64,000 bases of DNA from Allorhizobium ampelinum S4 (GCF_000016285.1 NC_011986.1:14731-78730), one strand, 5' to 3'; shown: positions 8,840 through 17,312, counted from the first letter of the stretch. Program-made: numbers and translations. Notes: generated by a model not told the origin, from the letters alone.

Positions 8840-9448
8840 ATGATACGGACCATCATTACCGCACTCGCAGGTTGCGCAATGGCAACACAAGCTTTTGCCG
8901 CGCCGGCAATCAACAAGGATTACGTCAAGTCGCTCGCCGCCCCCGGTAAGACGGCTTTGGTGATCGAGTATTATGACGGCAATGGGAAGGTCGTTGACCG
9001 GAAGGGCTATGCAACAGCCTCAGGGTTCAAGGCTGTATCCGGAACCGACTTCAAGATTGACGATAAGACGACAGTACATCTGTACGGTCTCCAGCCGTGT
9101 AAGGGGGATCTGGTCAACCGGACCGAGGATTATGCGGGAACCTGTGATGACTATGCTCTTAAGCAGCTTCAGGTCATGTTGCAGAGCCCAAAGGTCGTTT
9201 TCTGCCGCGCTTTCGTCAGCGAGCAGGGGGCGACGATGCAGAATGCAACGTGCTACGGGTACTACAATTACCCTGGTGCCATGGACTCGGTCGATAATTT
9301 CGAAGAGCAGCTTCTCTCTCTGGGCGCTCTTCGTCTCGCCAAGAAGCCTGATGGTTCGGTGGAGCGGCCTGATCTACAAGAAGCCGAGAAGCTCGGGAAA
9401 AAGGGCGACTTCGGCATGTGGGCTGATCCGCGGGTAAAGTCGCAATGA
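8840..9448 (+). CDS. Exported SNase-fold protein, catalytically degenerate
   Basis: 202 aa with a signal peptide (ending AFAAP). The core resembles the staphylococcal-nuclease/thermonuclease fold: the strand TTVHLYGLQPC aligns with the FRLLLVDTPE strand of nucleases, but the catalytic Arg, Asp and Glu positions read His, Gln and Lys. Four cysteines (LQPC, GTCDD, VVFCRA, ATCYG) match the pattern of the next two proteins and of the one at 60210. Probably not a nuclease. First gene of an operon divergent from virB, so a role in transfer is plausible but inferred. Confidence 0.72.
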   Translation: MIRTIITALAGCAMATQAFAAPAINKDYVKSLAAPGKTALVIEYYDGNGKVVDRKGYATASGFKAVSGTDFKIDDKTTVHLYGLQPCKGDLVNRTEDYAGTCDDYALKQLQVMLQSPKVVFCRAFVSEQGATMQNATCYGYYNYPGAMDSVDNFEEQLLSLGALRLAKKPDGSVERPDLQEAEKLGKKGDFGMWADPRVKSQ

Positions 9449-9984
9449 GGCGGATAGCTCTTCTTATGGCGGCATTGATGCCTTCCTGGGCTATCGCAGC
9501 CCCGGAGGGCTATTTCGATTTAAAGCCAGACGGGATAACGCTCGAGACCGGAGACACATGGGTGTCCAATGGAGAGCGGTTCCGTCTCTATGGCATACAG
9601 TCATGTTTGCGCGGCACCAACTATACCGATGCCCACGGTAATACTCGCGATTGCGGCGAGGCGTCCCTTGCTGTTCTTGCCGCGTATATCAAGGACACAC
9701 AGCCGATTTGCGCACCAGTCGCTAAGGCAAACAACATTTCATATGTCATTTGTTACGCGACCGTTGGGAGCCAGCGGCTGGATCTAGGGCAGGTTCTCGT
9801 CAGCAGTGGGTACGCGTTTGCTGCATTGAAGAGCGACGGACTTCCATATCATGTCCCCTACTCTGTGGCCGAACAGATGGCCCAGCAGAAAAAGGCGGGT
9901 CTCTGGCAGTTCAAAGACGTCCAGCACCCGTCGATCACCCTCAGCCGAGAAGCCAATCAGCGCGCCAGGAAGGCGGAGCAATGA
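9445..9984 (+). CDS. Exported SNase-fold protein, degenerate active site
   Basis: 179 aa starting with ATGA coupling to the previous gene. Signal peptide ends near AIAAPEG. It has an SNase-like core with ERFRLYGIQSC: the catalytic Arg is kept but the Asp and Glu positions are Gln and Leu. The cysteines IQSC, RDCGEA, PICAP and VICYA repeat the family pattern, and GQVLVSSGYAFA corresponds to the C-terminal helix region of thermonucleases. Start chosen by the overlap and the signal peptide. Confidence 0.75.
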   Translation: MRRIALLMAALMPSWAIAAPEGYFDLKPDGITLETGDTWVSNGERFRLYGIQSCLRGTNYTDAHGNTRDCGEASLAVLAAYIKDTQPICAPVAKANNISYVICYATVGSQRLDLGQVLVSSGYAFAALKSDGLPYHVPYSVAEQMAQQKKAGLWQFKDVQHPSITLSREANQRARKAEQ

Positions 9985-10685
9985 AACATATTCCCCTGTT
10001 CGGCGTCATTATCGCTGCGATTGCCACACCTTCAATGGCCGCCGACCTACAATACTATACCCCGCGCTACTCGGGGCGCGTTGCACCACCCGTCGATTCC
10101 GCGCCCGTCAGGTTGCCGGTCTTCAAAGGCGTTGTAACCGTTCTGGACGGCCGCACTCTTTGGTATGGCTCTCTCGGACGTGGCTATAAGGTCCGCCTCG
10201 CGAGTATCGATGCATGCGAGCTCCCGCAATGGGCTCTCCACCCCAAGTGGGTAGACCGGACAAAGAACCAAGCGCCTATGCCGGTTCCCTGTGGCCCGCT
10301 TGCAAAAGCTTGGTTGAAGCGAACCATTGGCAACAAGGTGACGGTCTGCACGACGCTTGGGTATGGGAATGATGGCATTCCTCTCGCTCAATGCACGGTC
10401 AAAGGCCGAGACGTGGCGACGGAAATGCTGCGCGTAGGCTGGGCGCGAGTGGATTCCCCCTACGCCAACCAACAGTACCTTTCCTATCAGCACGATGCCA
10501 TGGCCGCCCGTTATGGAATGTGGGGCACCTACGTGCTCGACATGAACGAATGGCGGCGCAAAGCGGTTGATAAGACCCTTGAGCGGCGACCTCTGGCGGA
10601 TTTCAACCTTTTGGCAGAACGAAAAAGCGAAATCTCGCCGCCGTTTGCTGACGCACGCAACAAACCTAAGAGGACAGATCGATAG
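9981..10685 (+). CDS. Exported thermonuclease-family protein
   Basis: 234 aa from ATG 9981, which overlaps the previous stop (ATGA) and starts a clear signal peptide (ending SMAAD). Core motifs are VVTVLDGRTLW and KVRLASIDACELPQ. Compared with nucleases (IDGDT...R...D..E), the Ca-binding second Asp is replaced by Arg, while the catalytic Arg, Asp and Glu look present. It has the four-cysteine pattern IDAC, VPCGP, TVCTT and AQCTV. It may be inactive or altered. A long upstream extension in the same frame lacks a start signal and was not used. Confidence 0.8.
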   Translation: MKHIPLFGVIIAAIATPSMAADLQYYTPRYSGRVAPPVDSAPVRLPVFKGVVTVLDGRTLWYGSLGRGYKVRLASIDACELPQWALHPKWVDRTKNQAPMPVPCGPLAKAWLKRTIGNKVTVCTTLGYGNDGIPLAQCTVKGRDVATEMLRVGWARVDSPYANQQYLSYQHDAMAARYGMWGTYVLDMNEWRRKAVDKTLERRPLADFNLLAERKSEISPPFADARNKPKRTDR

Positions 10686-11066
10686 TTGCCGGATATCGCA
10701 CATATCGCGACATCGTTCGCTATCGATCCGATGGCGGCGCTATTGGTTGCCATTCCCCTTTCGCTCGCCCTGATCGTGCCCTGCGAACGTTTGTGGTGGA
10801 TCCACGCCCCCTGCGCTTTGGTCCTCCTCGTGGCCTCAGCCTTATTCCAGGCCGAGCGTCATCTCGCTTTCGACAGCTATCTTGTCGGCTTTTTTGCATT
10901 TGCGGCGGTTTGCCGGGATATCCCAAACCGCCCCCTCCTCTACCGCGTCGGTATCCTCTGGTTTGCAGCATTCTCGTTGATCACCGCCGTCATTTATGCG
11001 GCCTCCGACCGAACAGACCCCCACGCGATAGAAGCCAAGATCTCACACCGGCCAATTCCGCAGTGA
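10686..11066 (+). CDS. Small membrane protein, unknown
   Basis: 126 aa from TTG 10686, one base past the previous stop, with AAGAGGA about 11 nt upstream. About four hydrophobic segments (ALLVAIPLSLALIV, HAPCALVLLVASALF, LVGFFAFAAVC, GILWFAAFSLITAVIYAA) cover most of its length. No family recognised. Its place in the operon of exported SNase-fold proteins beside virB suggests a conjugation-linked membrane protein. Confidence 0.65.
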   Translation: MPDIAHIATSFAIDPMAALLVAIPLSLALIVPCERLWWIHAPCALVLLVASALFQAERHLAFDSYLVGFFAFAAVCRDIPNRPLLYRVGILWFAAFSLITAVIYAASDRTDPHAIEAKISHRPIPQ

Positions 11067-11088
11067 ACGAATGAGAGAGGGAAAGCTA

Positions 11089-11667
11089 ATGAAAGCTCTA
11101 TATTTTGTCGCCGCAGGTGTTGCGGCTTTTGCCATGACACCTGCCGCAAGGGCGCAAGATGCGTCTTGGGGGTGCCAGATCCTCCTTTGCGCAGCGTCCA
11201 AAAACCCCTCATGGCAGGGGGTTGGGTACTGCGTGCCGCCGATGCAGAAATTGATTTCGGCTATGAAGAAGCCCGGCTTTTCGTGGCCGATCTGCGAAGA
11301 AGCTAAAGCCGGGAAACCCGGCCATGAACCTTTTGAAGATTGCCCTGCCGGTTTTCAGGCCGGGCGGGTATCGTCTGGCCGCGACAACGACTCCCTCTTT
11401 GGCGGTGGCGAGGCGAATGTATGCACAAAGACGGTCAACCAGTGCAGCAACCGCGGCGCTTTCCGGACGCTCTACGGGAACGAACGCGCGAACCAGCAGG
11501 CCGGCATCACAATCCGCGAACTTAATTCAAACAATGACAACGGCTTTGGCAACAGCTGCCAAGTTGTCATCACGCAGCCAAGGCCAATGAGGGCTGACCC
11601 CTATTACTTCGATATCCCGAACGACAAAGGCGTGAAGGAACGTCATTGGTTCAACCTCAATCTATGA
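11089..11667 (+). CDS. Conserved-looking exported cysteine-rich protein
   Basis: 192 aa from ATG 11089, preceded by a GA-rich Shine-Dalgarno (GAGAGGGAAA). The upstream ATG at 11071 lies inside that signal and is less likely. The signal peptide ends at ARAQD. The mature protein carries eight cysteines (for example WGCQILLCAASKNPSW, GYCVPPM, WPICEEA, EDCPAGF, VCTKTVNQCSN), so it is probably disulfide-rich and periplasmic. No family name can be given safely. Same operon as the SNase-fold proteins. Confidence 0.72.
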   Translation: MKALYFVAAGVAAFAMTPAARAQDASWGCQILLCAASKNPSWQGVGYCVPPMQKLISAMKKPGFSWPICEEAKAGKPGHEPFEDCPAGFQAGRVSSGRDNDSLFGGGEANVCTKTVNQCSNRGAFRTLYGNERANQQAGITIRELNSNNDNGFGNSCQVVITQPRPMRADPYYFDIPNDKGVKERHWFNLNL

Positions 11668-11677
11668 GGCCAGCGCC

Positions 11678-12103
11678 ATGAACCAGAACATTCTACTCGT
11701 AATCGCTACCGGAGTTGGCATTGCTGCCGGCTCCGGCGCAACTTACGTTTTGATGCCGCAGCCAGATCCGCAAGTTCGCGCACCCACGCATGAAGAAATT
11801 GTAGCAGCCATAGAAGCTGATCCGTCTCTTCTGCCGCGCGAGTTTGTAGCCCCGGCCTTGGAGACCCCGAGCGAAGAAGAGGCCTTGGCGGCATACCGCC
11901 GAGCCTACTCCTCCAATCCGATGCGAACTCGCGGATCTGAGGACCGTATCTCAATACGACTTGGCGAGTGCGACCAGAATCCAGCCGGGCCGGGAGTGTC
12001 TTGTCTTACGTCCATCAAGTTTACCCCGTCCGCCCAACCTCTCGATCGCGTTATTGGATATTCGAAATCCACTTCAGGCGATTGGGTTGCGAACGGATAT
12101 TAG
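11678..12103 (+). CDS. Exported or membrane-anchored protein, unknown
   Basis: 141 aa starting 10 nt after the previous stop. One N-terminal hydrophobic segment (ILLVIATGVGIAAGSGATYVL) is either an anchor or a signal. An acidic Pro/Glu-rich region follows, then a short domain with two cysteines (ECDQN and SCLTS). Last gene of the SNase-fold operon. Function unknown. Confidence 0.65.
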   Translation: MNQNILLVIATGVGIAAGSGATYVLMPQPDPQVRAPTHEEIVAAIEADPSLLPREFVAPALETPSEEEALAAYRRAYSSNPMRTRGSEDRISIRLGECDQNPAGPGVSCLTSIKFTPSAQPLDRVIGYSKSTSGDWVANGY

Positions 12104-12119
12104 CAGCTATCAGGCCAAC

Positions 12120-12452
12120 TCAAACAGTGAGGTTGTCCGCCTCTGTCTGAATCACTTCCATCTCTTTGGGATCCAAAGCTGCCTGCGTTGTCAGGATGTA
12201 GGCAGCTAAATATTCGAGTTTGCGGTCGGATTCGTTTCGGTCGGCTGGCTTGTGCATGACGATCGATAGTCGTGCCGCCTCATCTTCCTTCGATGCAGCA
12301 GCCAAAGCCCCGGCATAAATCACAGGACTTACGCGCTCGGTCGCTCGCTTTTCGTCCCATTCTCTCACCGTCTTAGCCGTCGCCATCTGAGCCGCGATGT
12401 GGCGTTCCATTTTCTCGAAGAGCGAACCGTCTTCCATTCCCTGCTTCATCAT
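12120..12452 (-). CDS. Orphan protein, paralog of 49773-50117
   Basis: About 110 aa from ATG 12452, directly preceded by a strong Shine-Dalgarno (AGAGGTGAG). An earlier in-frame ATG at 12497 has none. Helical and charged, no export signal. The C-terminal part (KLEYLAAYILTTQAALDPKEMEV) closely resembles KLTYVAAYILKTGAVLTPQEMD in the protein at 49773-50117, so the two form a small plasmid family of unknown function. Confidence 0.65.
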   Translation of the reverse strand: MMKQGMEDGSLFEKMERHIAAQMATAKTVREWDEKRATERVSPVIYAGALAAASKEDEAARLSIVMHKPADRNESDRKLEYLAAYILTTQAALDPKEMEVIQTEADNLTV

Positions 12453-12845
12453 CTCACCTCTATCCACAAAACCAGCCGAAGCCGTTTGACCTCCCAAATC
12501 GAAGGGAGGGCAGGACCTGGTCCTGCTCCCGAGCTCGTGCGGAACAGCTGGAGAGAGGGGGACAAGCGCTAAACCGGAGGGGGATCACCCACCCGAAGGG
12601 CCGCGTCGGATTTTTTGTAGAAAATCGGACCGGTGCTGCAAGCCGCAGGCTGAAGCATGGGGAAACCGGTTTAGTGCTTGTGGGGGAGAGAGGGCAGCGC
12701 GCCTTTCTCCCCTCTCAGTGAGCTTCATTGTCATTAAATCTAAATCGAGATAGGTTTACATTACGTAGAAAAAAACACGGGTTATGTGACGCGCTATCTG
12801 TTTCTCCCGGCCGCCACACTGACTGTAACAAATACGAGCGTTTAT
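12453..12845. other. Intergenic region with long inverted repeat, upstream of recombinase
   Basis: About 390 bp without a supported gene. It contains a purine-rich hairpin near 12506-12535, a 16-bp inverted repeat (12562-12577 against 12666-12681, 15/16 matches) around an 88-bp centre, and an AT-rich stretch 12727-12780 before the recombinase. The 9-mer TTATGTGAC occurs at 12782 and again at 12842. A res-type site or another recombination or origin site is possible. Confidence 0.5.
12562..12681. repeat. Inverted repeat, arms 16 bp
   Basis: Left arm ACAAGCGCTAAACCGG (12562-12577), right arm CCGGTTTAGTGCTTGT (12666-12681). One mismatch (C/T). The centre is 88 bp, so it is more likely a protein-binding or recombination structure than a terminator. 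Confidence 0.6.
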
Positions 12846-13478
12846 GTGACAACGTTTTTAGGATATGCCCGTGTCTCGAAATCTGACGGCACACAAGTTC
12901 ACGATCTACAGCGAGACGCTCTAATTGCGGCAGGCGTTGACCGTGACAATATTTATGAGGACTCGGCTTCCGGGAAAAAAGATGATCGACCGGGGCTCAC
13001 CTCATGCCTAAAGGCCCTTAGGGCTGGCGATACGCTTCTTGTCTGGAAACTCGATCGACTCGGCCGCGATCTCCGTCACCTGGTTAACTTGGTCGATGAA
13101 CTCACCAAGCGGAATATTGGTCTCAAGGTGCTTGCTGGCGAAGGCGCAACGATCGACACTTCGACAGCCAACGGCCGGCTCGTGTTCGGCATATTTGCGG
13201 CGTTAGCGGAATTCGAACGGGCACTGATCGTCGAGCGGACAAAGGCCGGACTTGAGGCGGCGAGGGCACGCGGGCGTAACGGCGGCCGGCCATTCAAAAT
13301 GACAGCTGCAAAACTTCGACTTGCGCAGGCGGCGATGGGGAAGCCGGAAACGAAGGTTGGCGAACTATGCGCCGAACTTGGGGTGACGAGACAGACCCTC
13401 TATCGGTTCGTAGGCCCGGAGGGAAATATTCGACAAGATGGGGAGAAACTATTGGCGCGGCGGAAAAAAGGGTCGTGA
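12846..13478 (+). CDS. Serine recombinase, resolvase/invertase family
   Basis: Site-specific recombinase, 210 aa from GTG 12846 (an in-frame GTG at 12786 would add 20 residues unlike the family). N-terminal catalytic domain with LGYARVSKSDG (nucleophilic Ser), VWKLDRLGRDLRHL, ANGRLVFGIFAALAEFER and the long E-helix ERTKAGLEAARARGRNGGRP. A C-terminal Hin-type helix-turn-helix follows (VGELCAELGVTRQTLYRFV). Normal Tn3-resolvase/invertase size. It stands alone with no transposase, so it is more likely a plasmid multimer resolvase or a relic of a Tn3-type element. Confidence 0.9.
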   Translation: MTTFLGYARVSKSDGTQVHDLQRDALIAAGVDRDNIYEDSASGKKDDRPGLTSCLKALRAGDTLLVWKLDRLGRDLRHLVNLVDELTKRNIGLKVLAGEGATIDTSTANGRLVFGIFAALAEFERALIVERTKAGLEAARARGRNGGRPFKMTAAKLRLAQAAMGKPETKVGELCAELGVTRQTLYRFVGPEGNIRQDGEKLLARRKKGS

Positions 13479-13613
13479 GGCTGAACGCCTAGCTGTACGT
13501 GCTGTTGCGAGTGGGTGAGATCGCAGTGACCGCTTGCGCCCGGATCAGAACTAATAGGACAACTTTGCTAACGACTATTACTGATCTTCTCCCTCTCATT
13601 TTCTGATTAAAAG

Positions 13614-14534
13614 CTAACTACGAAGGATAGTCTGCACTCTATCTGTTATCTGCCGCTGCAGCTGAGCCAACCCCTCCGCGTTGTTAAGGTATGTCATGTA
13701 CCGAATATGCCGCAAGTCGAAGGGCACGTCGTCCGCATGTTGAGTAATGAGAATAACTTCGCGTCCAAGCGTATGAGATATTCCGGCTTCATAGAAGACA
13801 TTTGGATTGCGCCCAGTCAGATCGCAGATCACGACACGGGATCGGTCTATCAGTGACACCACATCTTGGATAATAGTGTGGTGCTCCCAGATGTTGTCGG
13901 CACGGTTACATCTCATCCCCGCGGCTCCTACGATCGTTTCGTAAACGGTAGCAAAACCGCCGCTGAACGGCATCATGGCTGAGGCCTGTAGTGGATCGAT
14001 GCGTGAGGGTGCCGAAACGTCGAAGACCGTCGGGGCATTGCAGGAAGGTGCATGAAGCAAGAGGCGAAGGATCGTTTGATATAGATCACCGTCTTGGACA
14101 GTCCACCGAGTATGTGTCCAATCGAAGCGATTCCTCCCATTGCCGTGACCCGAGAGACCAATTTCTGTCGCTACGCTTACAAGTCGGTCTTGGGTGATGA
14201 TGGGCACTGAAAGGTCGTATTGATACCTCAGCCGCACGGTGCTGTTTGATCTACCAATCACCTGCATCGAGCCAACTCGAGCTAGATCATCTGGCTCGCG
14301 GCCCTCAGCCATAAACAGGGTGGGTAGAAGCGCCAGCGCTGGGTCAGCGACATTGTCAGGCACGCGGTCAGCTGGGAAGTCTAATTCGCCATGAGACGCG
14401 TCAGGCCACCCTAGTCCCCAAATGATTCTGTTAAATGCCACACTCACCACTCCCAGCTCGCTTATCGAACCTTCGCCGCAATTGGCAACTAACGGTTCAG
14501 AACATATTTGACGTCTAACGCAGCCTTGGCGCAA
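13614..14534 (-). CDS. Protein with TIR/nucleoside-deoxyribosyltransferase-like C-terminus
   Basis: Up to 306 aa. The start is uncertain; GTG codons near 14447-14441 are also possible. The C-terminal ~130 residues carry the pattern IDRSRVVICDLTGRNPNVFYEAG...LGREVILITQ...VPFDLRHIRYM, typical of the nucleoside 2-deoxyribosyltransferase/TIR-like Rossmann-type fold found in many bacterial stress and anti-phage proteins. The Asp in CDLTGRN and the Glu in FYEAG are the candidate catalytic residues. The N-terminal ~170 residues are not recognised. Its 5' side abuts an IS21 insertion 26 bp away, which may have cut its promoter. Function as an NAD- or nucleotide-consuming effector is inference. Confidence 0.7.
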   Translation of the reverse strand: MRQGCVRRQICSEPLVANCGEGSISELGVVSVAFNRIIWGLGWPDASHGELDFPADRVPDNVADPALALLPTLFMAEGREPDDLARVGSMQVIGRSNSTVRLRYQYDLSVPIITQDRLVSVATEIGLSGHGNGRNRFDWTHTRWTVQDGDLYQTILRLLLHAPSCNAPTVFDVSAPSRIDPLQASAMMPFSGGFATVYETIVGAAGMRCNRADNIWEHHTIIQDVVSLIDRSRVVICDLTGRNPNVFYEAGISHTLGREVILITQHADDVPFDLRHIRYMTYLNNAEGLAQLQRQITDRVQTILRS

Positions 14535-14560
14535 TCGATAGCATCGGCCGTGAAAGATAC

Positions 14561-14660
14561 TGCGGGTTTCACAAAGTCCCGGCCAGTGATTTCACTAAGT
14601 CGCGGACACCGATTTCAGTAAGTACGGGACAGTGATTTCGCAAAGTCGCGGACAGTTATC
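14561..14660. repeat. Four tandem 23-bp terminal repeats of the IS21 element
   Basis: Copies of TTTC-(A/G)-x-(A/T)AAGT-x-(C/G)GG-x-CA begin at 14567, 14590, 14613 and 14636, exactly 23 bp apart. Inverted copies lie at the right end (GAAA at 17126, 17149 and 17171). Such multiple terminal repeats are IstA binding sites in IS21-family elements. Confidence 0.8.
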
Positions 14661-14732
14661 GCGACGGATTTAGGTCGAATTTCGTGAGCGCCAATCTGGC
14701 ATTTTTCACCTCGTGATTTGAGCGAGGACATT

Positions 14733-16286
14733 ATGCGCAGACGGAAGCAAGCGAGACATACTGACGTGAAGGATATCCGATCGATCCTGCGGCTGACGTT
14801 CGAGCAGCGATTGTCGATACGTGCCGTTTCCGAGCGGCTGAAGATGAGCAAGACGTCGGTTTCGACGTATCTTCTGCGGGCTCAAGAAGCCGGCCTTGGG
14901 GTCTGGCCACTTCCACCGGGCCTGGACGAGGACGACGTTCTCCAGCAACGGCTCTTCCGGCGGATGGGACGACCTCCACGCGATACCGTTGAGCCGAACT
15001 GGCCGAAGATGGCCAGCGAATTGAAGCGCAAGGGTGTCACGCTCCATTTGCTTTGGCAGGAATACCGGGAAGCCCATCCGGATGGCTATGGCTATACATG
15101 GTTCTGCGGCCGGTTTGCCGATCACGAAAGCCGAGCCAAGCCCACCTACCGCAGCCGTCACATTGCTGGTGTTGCGATGGAATGCGATTATGCCGGCCAT
15201 ACAATCCCGATCATCGATCCATCGAGCGGCGAGATCCGCTCGGCACAGATCTATGTTGCGGTGCTGAGCGCATCCCAACTGACGTTTGCATATGCCAGCT
15301 TCAGCCAAAAGCTGCCGGATTGGATCGAGGCGAACCAGCGGGCCTTTAGTTACTTCGGCGGCGTGACGAAGACGACGATCTGCGACAATCTGAAGTCTGC
15401 GGTGGCCAAGGCGCTATGGTTCGAACCGACATTGAATACGACGTTTGCCGCTTTCGCCGAACACTACGACACAACCGTGGTTCCGGCCCGCCCACGGCAT
15501 CCTCGGGACAAGCCGTCCGCGGAAGGGACGGTTTTAATCGTTGAGAGATGGGTCCTGGCCAGACTTCGAAACGAACGGTTCTTCAGTCTCGTTGACCTCA
15601 ATATCCGCATCAGCGCTTTGATCGAAGACCTCAATTCCCGGACGATGCGGCGATATGGCAAGTCCCGGCGCGCACTATTCAATGAAGTCGAGCGCGCTCA
15701 GTTGAAGCCACTGCCTGCAACGCCGTTCGAGTACGCGGAATGGAAGACGGCAAAAGTCCATCCCGACTACCATGTCGAGGTCGACAAGACCTTCTATTCC
15801 GTACCGCATGGGCTGATCGGAAAGCGCGTCGATGTCAGGCTGACATATCGGGCAGTTGAGATCTTCCTTGATCATAAACGGGTCGCAAGCCACATCCGAA
15901 GCTCGCAGCGCTCGGGCCATGTCACCGTCAATGAACATATGCCCAAGGCGCATCAGCGCTACGCAAACACGACGCCTCACACATTGCGCAGGGAAGCAGC
16001 GAAGGTGGGGATCAACACGGCAACGTTTATCGAACGTCTGCTCAGCGACCGCCCACATCCCGAACAGGGCTACCGATCCGCTCAAGGCGTTCTCTCCCTG
16101 GGGCGCCGATACCAATCCGATCGTCTGGAGCTGGCTTGCGAGCGGGCGCTGGTGATCAACGCGCTGAGCTATTCGTCTGTCGCCAATATTCTCAGATCTG
16201 GTCTCGATCAGGCTCCGGTCATGACCGAGGCCGTGAAGCCGGCGCCGCCGCACGGCAATATCCGCGGCAAAACCTACTATCAATAA
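14733..16286 (+). CDS. istA: IS21-family transposase IstA
   Basis: 517 aa from ATG 14733 (Shine-Dalgarno-like GAGG upstream; an in-frame TTG at 14718 is possible). N-terminal helix-turn-helix (LRLTFEQRLSIRAVSERLKMSKTSVSTYLLRA), then the retroviral-integrase-type DDE core with AMECDYAGHT, TTICDNLKSAV and the region around RDKPSAEGTVLIVERW, then the Mu-C-like domain (FYSVPHGLIGKRVDVRLTY). Intact. Acts with IstB downstream. Confidence 0.93.
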   Translation: MRRRKQARHTDVKDIRSILRLTFEQRLSIRAVSERLKMSKTSVSTYLLRAQEAGLGVWPLPPGLDEDDVLQQRLFRRMGRPPRDTVEPNWPKMASELKRKGVTLHLLWQEYREAHPDGYGYTWFCGRFADHESRAKPTYRSRHIAGVAMECDYAGHTIPIIDPSSGEIRSAQIYVAVLSASQLTFAYASFSQKLPDWIEANQRAFSYFGGVTKTTICDNLKSAVAKALWFEPTLNTTFAAFAEHYDTTVVPARPRHPRDKPSAEGTVLIVERWVLARLRNERFFSLVDLNIRISALIEDLNSRTMRRYGKSRRALFNEVERAQLKPLPATPFEYAEWKTAKVHPDYHVEVDKTFYSVPHGLIGKRVDVRLTYRAVEIFLDHKRVASHIRSSQRSGHVTVNEHMPKAHQRYANTTPHTLRREAAKVGINTATFIERLLSDRPHPEQGYRSAQGVLSLGRRYQSDRLELACERALVINALSYSSVANILRSGLDQAPVMTEAVKPAPPHGNIRGKTYYQ

Positions 16287-16298
16287 GAAGGACATCAG

Positions 16299-17075
16299 AT
16301 GCTGACACATCCGACACTGGAACAAATGAGCGCGCTTGGCCTTGCCGGCATGGCAACGGCCTATCGCGAGCTCCTTGAGCAGCCTCATGGAAACGACCTG
16401 AGCTTTGATGAACGACTCGGGTTGATGCTTGACCGGGAGATCGCCCTCAGAACGGACCGAAGGCTGACAAACAGGCTCGCCACCGCCAAACTCCGTTTTG
16501 CCAATGCTTCGATCGAAGACATCGATTTTGGATCGCACCGGGGCCTGGATCGCCGTAACGTCCTGTCTCTGGCGCAGGGGGCATGGCTCAAGGCAAATGA
16601 GAATCTGATCCTGACCGGCCAGACGGGCACCGGAAAGACATGGATTGCGTGCGCCTTTGCACGCCAGGCGGCCCGCCTCGACCACTCCGTCCTTTATGTT
16701 CGCATGCCGCGATTGTTTGAAGACCTCGCGCTTGCAAGGCTGGATGGGCGCTTCCCGCGCCTCATTGATAAGCTTGCACGCGTTCAGCTATTGGTGCTGG
16801 ATGACTGGGGGACGCACACCTTGAACGACCGCCAGCGGCTCGATCTGCTGGAAATCTTCGAGGAAAGATACCGGCGCAAGTCCACCCTGATCACAGCCCA
16901 GCTTCCCGTCGCGGCCTGGCACGAAATGATCGGAGAAGCAACTTTAGCTGATGCGATCCTGGACCGTATTGTTCACAACGCCCACCGTATAACACTCGAA
17001 GGAGACAGCATGCGGAGGCGGAAAACACCAACGCTCTTGACCGGCGCCGAAATAAACGAAATCAATCACCCATAA
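16299..17075 (+). CDS. istB: IS21-family helper ATPase IstB
   Basis: 258 aa AAA+ ATPase that assists IstA in target capture. Walker A GQTGTGKT, Walker B LLVLDDWG, and the typical IstB N-terminus ([22 protein letters not shown]) and C-terminus ([23 protein letters not shown]). Starts 12 nt after istA with AAGGA upstream. Complete. Confidence 0.94.
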   Translation: MLTHPTLEQMSALGLAGMATAYRELLEQPHGNDLSFDERLGLMLDREIALRTDRRLTNRLATAKLRFANASIEDIDFGSHRGLDRRNVLSLAQGAWLKANENLILTGQTGTGKTWIACAFARQAARLDHSVLYVRMPRLFEDLALARLDGRFPRLIDKLARVQLLVLDDWGTHTLNDRQRLDLLEIFEERYRRKSTLITAQLPVAAWHEMIGEATLADAILDRIVHNAHRITLEGDSMRRRKTPTLLTGAEINEINHP

Positions 17076-17312
17076 CAGCAACCAGGCTGGCGGAATTCGA
17101 GCGATCCCGCTGTCCGTGACTTAGCGAAATGCTTGTCCGCGACTTGCCGAAATAACTGTCCCGATTCACTGAAATCCGCAAGATACTCCACTGGACCTCG
17201 TTTTCGGCCTTAGCTCCAGTGTTTTCTGCCCTTTCGCGTCGACGGGCCTGAATATGCGGCAGTGAACCGCCCCGGCTTTGCCGGAGACCCCAACTCGTGA
17301 GAAGTAGGGTCT

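Larger units (their letters stand above)
14561..17180 (+). mobile_element. Complete IS21-family insertion sequence
   Basis: 2620 bp. The ends are related inverted repeats (TGCGGGTTTCACAAAGTCC on the left; TGCGGATTTCAGTGAATCG read inward on the right). The element is flanked by a 6-bp direct repeat AGATAC at 14555-14560 and 17181-17186, the target duplication. It encodes istA and istB. Several copies of a 23-bp transposase-binding-type repeat lie inside each end. Confidence 0.92.

Noticed and set aside
9750..9980. Upstream extension of the third SNase-fold gene
   Set aside because: Overlaps the second SNase-fold gene by over 200 bp; the ATG at 9981 has the ATGA coupling and starts a signal peptide.
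12498..12785. oriT candidate in the region before the recombinase
   Set aside because: The long inverted repeat is suggestive, but no known nic-site sequence was found and no relaxase gene is nearby.
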